The notes under the pieces are model-generated. The model was not told the origin of the DNA. It ran no database searches and worked only from the letters and a program-made list of their open reading frames with translations. Below are positions 12,439 to 23,157 of a stretch of 49,818 nucleotides of DNA, one piece after another; the first letter of the stretch is position 1, and each line of letters opens with the position of its first letter. Origin of the DNA: Beroe ovata (taxonomy: Eukaryota; Ctenophora; Nuda; Beroida; Beroidae); contig CAMPET010000013.1 in NCBI GenBank assembly GCA_946803715.1, forward strand, positions 6,891-56,708, given 5' to 3'. A program made the position numbers and the translations under genes.

Positions 12439-15400
12439 ATGGAACAACTGTTGCCATGCGGTTGCCAAGTCGAAGTCAGGGTAGAGAAGACACTTAGCAA
12501 CTGTGTCATGCACGTGCGTGTTCTGGATGAGTCTGAGAGGGTGCACCAGTCAATGACGTCACTACATCTCAGTGCAGAGAGGGAGGAACAAATGAGAAGG
12601 GGGTTGGAGGATTTTAGTGGTTTTGATGAGTTACCAATGGTTAGAAGTTAGAATAGGAATAAATTTTTGGTGTTTTCTCGGTTTTGGCAGTTGAAAGTAG
12701 TCCCTTGTTGTTCATTTCAGTACAATGTTCATGAGGTGTATGATGTATTATCGTGTTTTGATAATGCCATCTTGAATTTCAACCGTTTGCCGCTTCCTGC
12801 AGGCTCCTATCGATGACATGATAAAGAAGTTGGTCGTGTTCAAAACGAAACACAGCATCCTTGTCAGAGGAATAGTCGAGAAGAGGAAAACTGCCGACTC
12901 CACTGATTTCCTCGTCCGAAATGTGAGAAACAGTTACAATATAGATGGGGGAAGGGAGGGGGTTTTCTTGAGTTTATGAGGGGGAAAGGAGCATTATCTC
13001 TATTATTGAGTGGATATAATGCTCGTCCTATTTATCATTAGACATTGAAGCCACCATTAAAGTCCCTCTTTCACACGCCACATCCCCCCACAGTTAGATA
13101 CAAAGATAATGAACATCAACATACAGCACAGCGATATGAGATTACTGCCGCTTCAGTTTGGTGTAAGGGTGTGGCCACCCGGTATTCTTCAATTCCAACT
13201 AGCGCAGGTAGGAATGATGCCTTGATATTGTCTCATCATCGTCTTATGACTTACTGTTTGTTGTCTCATTGTTGCATCGACAACGGTACAAGTTTCCCGC
13301 CCTTGCTTCTCCCTTGGTTATCTACAGGTGACTCCAATCACGCCGGAAATGCGTGACGGGGCGCTGACATCACGCAAAGTTGATGCTGATAGGTGGGACA
13401 CAGGTGCGGTGAGCCTGGTGAAGCAACTAGTGGGGAAGGATAGGATTGTGGTGTGCAAAGTGGACACAATGGACGTGGTCACCGGTGTGTACAGTGTCAT
13501 GATGTGGACACAAAAACGGCACGATCAATTCGAGGTAGATGTCGTGAGCGTGCATTTCTCGTGATTAAAGTGTGATCCTGTCACATGCTGTCACATTCTG
13601 TCACAACAAAATACTGTAGACTGCAACAATCTTCATTAATCCCATCAATTGTCAATGTTGCCACTCTGATCAGAGAGTATAAATTCCCAGGAACCTCCCC
13701 CTGTTATCAACATCAATGGTGAACTGGTAATGAGGGAATTCGCTCGAGTTGCTCGGCAGCAACTACAACAACGAGACAACAGTCCTGCCAGACAGTCGGA
13801 ATCCATGGCAACAACAACAACAACATCGAGTAGACAGACAACAGTTACAACAGTAAAATCAACAACACCGAGTAGACAGAAAACAAAGTCACCGATTAGA
13901 CAGAACGATTCCTCACCAATTAGACAGCATGTTCCTGGGATTTCCACAGCTGATATATCCGTAGAGAGTCCCCTCCATCAGAATGGGAGAGAGAGTGAAG
14001 AGAGTAGAGTGGTGAGGGATGGGGTGAGGGGAAGGGAGGGTGGAGAGGTGAGGGATGGGGTGAGCGGAAGGGAGGGTGGAGTGAGGAAAGTCGAAGAGAG
14101 GGTAGAGAGAGGTGCACTCAATCCAGACCGAAAAACACCATCTCTCAACTTAAGCGCCTTGTGAGTCTCTGCCGTGATCGTATGAGAACCTAGTTACCGT
14201 AGGTACTCATTGAAACTTTCTTGAATAAATTTGATCTTGCACTTGGGAGTGAGGTGAAGTATTAATATGAATATCAGGGGAAATATTTATGGTCGAATAT
14301 CTTAATCAATTGTCCCTAGCAAGCGGACGACCCCACGCAAACCCCTGATCACGGGTTGTGACGACCTCCGACCAGTCTACAGCATCAAAGACTGTTGCTT
14401 TGCTACCAAGATCGAGCAACAGTACATTAAAGGGAGGGGTTCATCGCACACTGACCTCAGTGTTATCCAGAAGTATGGGTGGCCCTTCTTCAAAAAAGGT
14501 AGCTTCAGATGGTACCAGAATGAGAGTTTTAACTTCTCTAATTTTCGCATTTTCCTTACGGTAATCAATCACTGTTATTGTTGGAGCACAATATTTCGGA
14601 CTGCTGTCTCTTCTTATGACAATTCACCTCACACCCCCCTGTCACACTGTCAGAGAGGGACGGGATACTGGTATTCCACCCGGACAACACGCTCAGACCC
14701 GAGCTAACATTCCTCGTTCCACTTCTCTCCGTACTTGTAAAGGGAACGTACGCTCGCCTTCGTAACTCCTACTCGGTATGTATGAACAACACTTTGACAT
14801 AGAGGAAGCAGATACTACATTGATGCTGCTCTGGTATTACTAGTATTACTGTATAACGGCAAATGGAAACCAATATGTAACCTTATTGATCTGGAATGGT
14901 ATACTATCTCAGCTAACCCCTGCTTTTCACCCCAGCCCAAGGTACTGATAATAGTTCCCTCCTGTAAAGACGCTGATCTCCTGACCAGATACTGTAGAGA
15001 GTCTCTTGATGATTCCCTCAAATATGCTCTCAAGTGAGTGACAACTCTACCATCTCTACCATCTCTACCATGTTCAAAACTTGACACCTTGGCACCTTGA
15101 CACGTCATGACAAAGAAACAATGGTCTTCATCATCAATGGCCATTCATTTTAAATCATGATCCGTCATGATGATCCGTCATTTGATTGTTCAACATGAAA
15201 GTTCATTCTTGCGAATGAACTTTCCCAGCGTTCACATCCATCCTTGAGAATGAACTACCCCAGCGTTACCAAAGCGTACGCTATATCCAAGTTCGCACCA
15301 CACCCGGAGCTGTACAACAACCAGGACATCCTAGTGATAACCCCGGATAGTCTGGTGAACACGTACAAGGAGCACGTTCCTGCTGATGGGAGGTGAGGAA

Positions 15401-18400
15401 AAACACGGTAATAGTCAGTGGTGAGAGTGCGGGAACAATGAACATGGACGTCTTGAGTGAGTGGAGAGATACACGTTATTAGTGTGAGGGTGGTGGGGGA
15501 ACACGTGGAGTGGTGGGTTGAGGAGAAATACGAATAGTGAGTGGGAAAGGTGAGTGGGAAAAGTGAGTGGGAAAGGTGAAGGGAAGCAGCGTGTATCACG
15601 GTCTCTATTTCAGGAGTAAGTACTTCAGTAACACATGTCACCTGATACTACACAAGTCACACGAGCTATTTTCCCGCCACAAGGAAAACATGCAGGTCAT
15701 CCTCAACCTGATGCGAGATGAGATTCATGAACAGGTTTGTTGTGGGGTATCGCTGCGGGTTGAAACCTGTGTGCAGTTCAGAGGGCTCTCACTGCGGGCT
15801 TTTAGCAGCTTTGCGGGTGAGTTTTATACCTAGATGTTTCATCATGAGAACTATATCCATGTCACTCAGGACTACAAGCAGCAGTGTCAGATAGTGATGA
15901 TTTCTGATACATGGCTACCACTGTATCATGCTGTGGCTAGGAAATTCATGTCGGATCCTGTTACCATCATTGAAAATAGAACTGAGAGTGCGCTTCACAG
16001 TGGCGTTGTCACGGTAAGAAGAGTGGCTTGAATACACGGCAATCCGACATTAGGAGCGGCAACTATAATAGCTGTCCCTAATGTGGCAAAATTGCACAAA
16101 CTAGGTATAAGCACAGTCTGTCCCTGCTAAACTCACAGTCACGCTTTCACACTTTTTTCACTTTCTACGTCACACACATGCGCTCACTATTGTGTCAGTA
16201 CACATTGCACAGACGAGGGAATGTCGGAATGCTGACATGATGTTTTCAACCCTGTGTTTTCAGCACGTTGAAGAATTTGAGGACACACAGTGCAAAATGC
16301 AAGGATTTGTAAAAACCGTGAAGAAGCTGCAACACTCTGAGAAGAAAACAGTTATATTTGCTAAGGAAGGAGTACAGCAACTGGTGAATGCATTGAGAAG
16401 TGAGAACATAACGGGTTTCTCGCTAGATGAGTCTGGGGCTGGGCTGCAGGATTTCTCAAACGAAAGCCCCATGGGTAAGGGCAATCCGCAATAAGGAATG
16501 TCGGAAATGTGCCCACTGGGTCACAGGGAGAGGGACCTAAGTGTACCAAGTGTACCAAATCATGGAATTTGGTACACTTTGGTACAAGTCAGCATTGCTC
16601 GAAAACCGGTCGTCACATTTTGATGAAACTTTCCAGTTATGTCCCTCATGACCCAAAGAACGTAAAAACGTCAAAAAATTTGGGGGTCTATATGCTAACT
16701 TCGGAGCTATGTTCAAACACAAGGATATGTCATTTTAGCGATTTCCATGGTATTTTGGTACATCGATTGCTCGAAAACTGGTCGTCACATTTTGATGAAA
16801 CTTTCCAGTTATGTCCCTCATGACCCAAAGAACGTAAAAACGTCAAAAAATTTGGGGGTCTATATGCTAACTTCGGAGCTANNNNNNNNNNNNNNNNNNN
16901 NNNNNNNNGATATAGTTCTGAATTACGACCTACCGAGCTCTCTCATTGCCTTCAACAACCGGCTATCTTTCCTTGAATCATACCTCACAGAACAAAACTC
17001 GGTACGGTATCTCCTCCTCTAGATTTCTCAATTCCCATCACCCTCATTTGGCGTTACCCAACTACTAAGGAGTCACTCTTTTGAAGTCAGAAGTCCTCAC
17101 TAATGAATGCGCATTTCTCATGGTATAAGAACATTCCTCCAGGGTAGAGATTGTCACTCGATATTCCTAATCTCTGGAGAGGATGAACAGGGAGTTAATA
17201 ACCTGGTGAAGTATCTCTCCCGATACAGTGATCAGATTCCTGCGTCACTCAAGGAAACCGCCTTGAGGGGCGAGGTACGATTATAGACTGCCAATAACTC
17301 CAACTGACCCACTCTTCTTTTCCGTAATAATACTACTGAACTCAGAACTGATCCTCTCTCTCTTTTTATCTGTACAGAAACTCCGTCAATCGACTGATAA
17401 AGCGGACAAGTCTCTGTGCCCCTATCTTCGCCAATACGGCTCCTGTTCTCTCAGATCGTGTCAGATGAGACATGCTGTATTGGAGAAAGACGCCCCAGGA
17501 TCCAGTCTCAGTGTTCTCAATATCCCTCTCAAAGGGAAGATTCAGGTAGGGTCAGCCACTAGTAGGTCCACTAGTAGGGTCCACTATTTGAGTCCCACTT
17601 TGAGACTACATCCCGTATAGATGTAGAGCGAGGTTCCATTCAGTGTATGCTATCGGCAGGTAAAAGTCACAGCTATAGCAGACGGCAACCGTTTTTTTGG
17701 TCGGATAATCTCAGTGTCTCCCGGTACTTGCGTCAACGCAGAGGAGGAATTCCAGAAGTTTCACAAGAAAGTTCAGAATCACTTCACGGATGTACCCATA
17801 GCGATTGGTTCGTTCTGCCAGTAATATGACGTCAAAGTAGGGTTGTGTCATAGTTAAAGTTTGATAATTAACTTATCACATATACAATGACTCCAGATGA
17901 GGAGCGATTGCAGGAGGATTTACGAACAAGTAAGAAGGAAGTTACAGTTGGTGTACGAAGTAATACCGACAATACCTTCTACAGGTATATTGCCGATTTG
18001 AACTACTCGAATAATCATGGACTGTGAAAACATTAAGATTTATCACCGTCAACTCTCCTCTCTCCCCTCTCCCCCCCTATAGTTTTACATTTTCCACCCT
18101 AGGGCGAGGGTAAGCACGTTGCGATACAACGCAGACCGGGCTGGGCGGGTTGACGGAGTAATAGCCCGCTGTCTCGACACCGGGGAAGAGGGACTTTTCC
18201 CGCTGGAGGATGTGTTCCGCTTCCCAAGCCGGCTAGCACAACAGCCACCATTCGCCACCGAGCTGATCGTGTGTGGCGTGAAGCCGGCTGAAAACGATCG
18301 TCACTTCGCGTCGTACTGCAAGGAGAAACTGAAAACACGCATCGTTAACGAAGTGTTGGAGGGGATTATCGAGCTGGCGCTGGGTGATTGTCTGTGGGTA

Positions 18401-19951
18401 AGGTGAGATCACTGGTGTCTATCATTCGTGAATTCTAAACAGCAGTCCACTTGATGTTCAGTTAACACATCCTAAAATTTCAGAACACTAGAGAAGAGAC
18501 AACTCCTCAAGTCCTTGAAATTGAACTCGTCAGAGCTGAGTGTGAAGAAAGTGATCATGGATAACAAATTGGGAGTGCCAAATGAGACGGTAATTGATAT
18601 TGTCGACTTAGATTTCCGTCTTGCCAATCACTAGGGATAGTTACTAACCTGGGATAAATGTAGTTACATTTACTGGGGTAAAATTTACTGGGATAAAATA
18701 GTTACATTGTAACAAGCTATCTTCTCCGCAGCACATCATTGTAACAAGCTATCTTCTCCGCAGCACATCAAGCTTTTGCGCGCAGCAGTGCGCGAGGCTC
18801 TACCACAGGAAGTTACGGAAGATAATGACGTGATCACGTCACGTGTCACCTTGACAACAGGGAGTCGTCACCAAGTGTGCATTTCACACGTGCAATCACC
18901 GCATAGCTTCTATGTCAATCTGATCGACAACATAAGCAGGTACTACGGAATGCAAATGGAGCTGTTCAAATTGTATGATCAATGTAATTTGAAATCATGA
19001 ATCACTGAGCTCTCATTCCTAGCCTCGAGAAGATGGAAGAAGAGTTGAATGATAGGCAGCTGCTGGACAGCTTACTACAGAGTTGGCTACCCAAGAACAC
19101 TCTTTGTATTGCCCGATACAGCAAAGACGCCAGGTATCATTGTTATCAACGATAATTACGCACAACAACGTATTTTATGTTATAGGTACCGATTTAGGGA
19201 AAGTGGTAAATCGACACTATCAAAAATCGGTGCGAACGGTGATCTTAAATAAGCCTCGGGCAAAATGGTTCATGCTTATTCTTTGCTCGGAGGAGGGGGT
19301 AAAAGAGGGTGTCTGACATACAATGAATATACTGACAATACTCCTATCCGATATTTTCAATACTTTAGTCAAGTATTGATACCACCACGTACTAAACGTA
19401 TACCAGTGTCCTCATGTCACTTGACACGTGGTGTCATACTGCAGGTGGTATAGGGCAGAAGTGAAGAGAACGTGGCATGACAAGTATCACGTGTACTTTG
19501 TGGACTATGGTAACGAGGATGAGGCCGTGCCGTCAAACCATGTCAAAGTCATACCACAACAATTCCTAGAAGTTAGTACCCAGCTGGTTATAGGCCCTAA
19601 CTGTAAGTGTTTCTGTAGCTTCCGGATGTCTGAGCTTCCCAATTTGTGTGTATGGACGTGTGTGTGTGTGTGGAAATGAACAGTGAGAGCAAGAGCAGAC
19701 AAGCGTACTATTAAATCCCCATGACTTAACAATCTTTTCAGCTCCCTTTCCAAGCAGTCTACTGCACACTCGCTGGCATCGAGCCAATATCGGATAACTG
19801 GACATCCCAGGATCAGAAGCTCATGACAGAACTGACGGATCGAGAAGATTTCACGTGTGATATCATTTCTACTTCAGGTAGACATAAAAATACCACCTTT
19901 GTCAGAATTCAACATGGAATTGAATTGAGCATGAAAAGAGAGACAATCTAA
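12439..19951 (+). CDS. TDRD12: TDRD12 (Tudor/pseudo-helicase, piRNA pathway), gap in the middle
   Basis: Twenty-two exons: 12439-12639, 12803-12922, 13094-13207, 13328-13534, ~13691-14160, 14320-14498, 14654-14775, 14936-15033, 15264-15392, 15614-15734, 15870-16013, 16264-16474, [gap] 16909-17001, 17143-17274, 17378-17545, 17660-17820, 18103-18402, 18484-18589, 18764-18939, 19023-19133, 19445-19571 and 19742-19951. Phases agree apart from the gap and the uncertain 13680-13691 acceptor; about 1,230 residues are visible. Order: N-terminal Tudor-like region; Gln/Thr-rich linker (exon 5); degenerate DEAD helicase (SDTWLPLYHAVARKFMSDP, TVIFAKEGVQQL); CCCH finger CPYLRQYGSCSLRSCQMRH; Tudor with GEEGLFPLEDV and LIVCGVKPAEND; C-terminal Tudor with VYFVDYGNEDEAVP. 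Motif II reads HKSHE where DEAD is expected and no GKT loop is visible, so ATPase activity is doubtful. TDRD12 supports secondary piRNA biogenesis in the germline. Confidence 0.93.
16597..16881. repeat. 172-bp tandem repeat next to the assembly gap
   Basis: The unit starting GCTCGAAAACCGGTCGTCAC at 16597 recurs at 16769 with few changes and runs into the N block. It lies in TDRD12 intron 12 and looks like a satellite array that the assembly could not resolve. Confidence 0.85.
16882..16908. other. Assembly gap (27 N) in TDRD12
   Basis: Coding sequence resumes in the middle of an exon right after the N run (DIVLNYDLPSS), and the segment expected between exon 12 and this point of the helicase C-terminal domain is absent. 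At least part of one exon is therefore missing. Confidence 0.9.
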
Positions 19952-20472
19952 TTGAATACATCATCAGCTGACGACGATAATCACATGATTTTCGAAAGCT
20001 TCTGTCTTAATGTTAATCGTGTCACTTAACGTTTTAAACTTACTCTTTAAATCATCAAAACATTCGTTAAAAGGGAATATCTGGCGATTATGGGGCCTGG
20101 TTTCATGTAAGTATAGTGGAGGAGTTGATGAAAAGCAGGAGGCAGAAACAATATAGAAAACATAGTGAGTAGTGAAGCAACGACGGAAACTACCATTTTT
20201 GTCGATCTAAGTGATTCATCGAGTTGTCATCATACAGGCGCAATTATGACGTTAAGTTACCCTGATACTGACATGAAGCTGGCCTAAACGGATCGTCCAT
20301 TGTATATAATATGCCCGACTGTTGGTAACAGCTATACTTTTGTTGCGCTTCTTGTACAGTAGCTGTTAACACGCGGCTTCTTGTACAGTAGCTGTTAACA
20401 CGCAGCTTCTTGTACAACTGCTGTTAACACGCGGCTTCCTGTACAATGAAGGGTTTCGTAACAATAAAAATT
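18570..20472 (+). repeat. First copy of 1.9 kb tandem duplication (TDRD12 3' end)
   Basis: Positions 18570-20472 recur at 20474-22376 with a constant offset of 1904 and one difference seen (A at 19291, C at 21195). A single N at 20473 separates them. It contains the end of exon 18, exons 19-22 and the 3' flank. Confidence 0.95.
20347..20450 (+). repeat. 29-bp minisatellite in the TDRD12 3' flank
   Basis: Three full copies and one partial copy of a unit starting GCTTCTTGTACAGTAGCTG and ending AACACGCG. It recurs at 22251-22354 in the duplicate. An AATAAA follows at about 20463. Confidence 0.85.
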
Positions 20473-20473
20473 N

Positions 20474-22376
20474 TGGGAGTGCCAAATGAGACGGTAATTG
20501 ATATTGTCGACTTAGATTTCCGTCTTGCCAATCACTAGGGATAGTTACTAACCTGGGATAAATGTAGTTACATTTACTGGGGTAAAATTTACTGGGATAA
20601 AATAGTTACATTGTAACAAGCTATCTTCTCCGCAGCACATCATTGTAACAAGCTATCTTCTCCGCAGCACATCAAGCTTTTGCGCGCAGCAGTGCGCGAG
20701 GCTCTACCACAGGAAGTTACGGAAGATAATGACGTGATCACGTCACGTGTCACCTTGACAACAGGGAGTCGTCACCAAGTGTGCATTTCACACGTGCAAT
20801 CACCGCATAGCTTCTATGTCAATCTGATCGACAACATAAGCAGGTACTACGGAATGCAAATGGAGCTGTTCAAATTGTATGATCAATGTAATTTGAAATC
20901 ATGAATCACTGAGCTCTCATTCCTAGCCTCGAGAAGATGGAAGAAGAGTTGAATGATAGGCAGCTGCTGGACAGCTTACTACAGAGTTGGCTACCCAAGA
21001 ACACTCTTTGTATTGCCCGATACAGCAAAGACGCCAGGTATCATTGTTATCAACGATAATTACGCACAACAACGTATTTTATGTTATAGGTACCGATTTA
21101 GGGAAAGTGGTAAATCGACACTATCAAAAATCGGTGCGAACGGTGATCTTAAATAAGCCTCGGGCAAAATGGTTCATGCTTATTCTTTGCTCGGCGGAGG
21201 GGGTAAAAGAGGGTGTCTGACATACAATGAATATACTGACAATACTCCTATCCGATATTTTCAATACTTTAGTCAAGTATTGATACCACCACGTACTAAA
21301 CGTATACCAGTGTCCTCATGTCACTTGACACGTGGTGTCATACTGCAGGTGGTATAGGGCAGAAGTGAAGAGAACGTGGCATGACAAGTATCACGTGTAC
21401 TTTGTGGACTATGGTAACGAGGATGAGGCCGTGCCGTCAAACCATGTCAAAGTCATACCACAACAATTCCTAGAAGTTAGTACCCAGCTGGTTATAGGCC
21501 CTAACTGTAAGTGTTTCTGTAGCTTCCGGATGTCTGAGCTTCCCAATTTGTGTGTATGGACGTGTGTGTGTGTGTGGAAATGAACAGTGAGAGCAAGAGC
21601 AGACAAGCGTACTATTAAATCCCCATGACTTAACAATCTTTTCAGCTCCCTTTCCAAGCAGTCTACTGCACACTCGCTGGCATCGAGCCAATATCGGATA
21701 ACTGGACATCCCAGGATCAGAAGCTCATGACAGAACTGACGGATCGAGAAGATTTCACGTGTGATATCATTTCTACTTCAGGTAGACATAAAAATACCAC
21801 CTTTGTCAGAATTCAACATGGAATTGAATTGAGCATGAAAAGAGAGACAATCTAATTGAATACATCATCAGCTGACGACGATAATCACATGATTTTCGAA
21901 AGCTTCTGTCTTAATGTTAATCGTGTCACTTAACGTTTTAAACTTACTCTTTAAATCATCAAAACATTCGTTAAAAGGGAATATCTGGCGATTATGGGGC
22001 CTGGTTTCATGTAAGTATAGTGGAGGAGTTGATGAAAAGCAGGAGGCAGAAACAATATAGAAAACATAGTGAGTAGTGAAGCAACGACGGAAACTACCAT
22101 TTTTGTCGATCTAAGTGATTCATCGAGTTGTCATCATACAGGCGCAATTATGACGTTAAGTTACCCTGATACTGACATGAAGCTGGCCTAAACGGATCGT
22201 CCATTGTATATAATATGCCCGACTGTTGGTAACAGCTATACTTTTGTTGCGCTTCTTGTACAGTAGCTGTTAACACGCGGCTTCTTGTACAGTAGCTGTT
22301 AACACGCAGCTTCTTGTACAACTGCTGTTAACACGCGGCTTCCTGTACAATGAAGGGTTTCGTAACAATAAAAATT
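20474..22376 (+). pseudogene. Second copy of TDRD12 exons 18(end)-22, probable assembly duplicate
   Basis: Carries exon equivalents at 20668-20843, 20927-21037, 21349-21475 and 21646-21855, with intact splice sites and the same stop codon. It has no 5' exons of its own and begins inside exon 18. If real it would be an untranscribed 3' fragment, because the first copy already ends in a stop. Near identity including introns, plus the N at the join, favours two unmerged contig ends or haplotypes. Confidence 0.8.
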
Positions 22377-22927
22377 TATAAACCGACTCCGAAGGCCGGG
22401 GTTGTTAATGCTGAGGTTTGCACTTTTCATGAGTTATTAAATTGAATCAAATGCACCGTCTTTACACGGTTAACTACAGGGTTTTGAATGTACTGCATAA
22501 ACCTGCCTGGTAGTTGCATTATAGCTGTTAACGCTCGGCTCTTCCGAATCCCGTTGGGCTCACAATCATCCTCACTTTGTTAAATCTAATTAGGATAATA
22601 TCTAAGTTAGTGTTGGGGTGTGATATTCGAAGTCGCGAAGCGCTTGATTCAGTTCCTGGTTATATTTCCTGCCTCATGTTAAGGGAATCTTTACTCGATC
22701 CTTTAGCTTAGCTTCGAGCCTCCTTCATAATTCCTTGTGGCAGCAAGTCCTATTTATTAGGCACAATTATAGATCTTTCTAAATGTATTAATAATTATAC
22801 ATTCCGATGATGTGTCTCGGGTATATTATTGTTCCGAACACACTCACCTGTTACCATGCCACGGAATAGACAAGCATACACCTCGACAAGCTCCATAGTC
22901 TGAGTGTTATCAGGATCATTCTTGATT
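22377..22927. other. Spacer without recognised gene
   Basis: AT-rich DNA downstream of TDRD12, between two convergent genes. No coding signal was found on either strand. Confidence 0.5.
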
Positions 22928-23090
22928 TCTATGTAGTAACCTATAGGTATAGGTCGTATTTAGGATCTCTATGTAGTAGCCTATAGGTATAGGTCGTATT
23001 TAGGATCTCTATGTAGTAACCTATAGGTATAGGTCGTATTTAGGATCTCTATGTAGTACTAGTAGCCTATAGGAATAGGTCGTATTTAGG
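22928..23090. repeat. 40-bp minisatellite, about 4 copies
   Basis: The unit begins TCTATGTAGTAACCTATAGG and ends GTATTTAGGA, at 22928, 22968, 23008 and 23048; the last copy has a 6-bp insertion. It sits just past the 3' end of the minus-strand lectin gene. Confidence 0.9.
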
Positions 23091-23157
23091 AATGCAATCA
23101 TGAGCTGCCCGACAACATTTTGTTCCTATCTTACAACAATCTTAGTATTTTTGTACC

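Noticed and set aside
20474-21855. Additional Tudor repeats extending TDRD12
   Set aside because: The first copy ends in a stop codon, the second starts mid-exon after an N, and introns are identical. An assembly duplicate is simpler.
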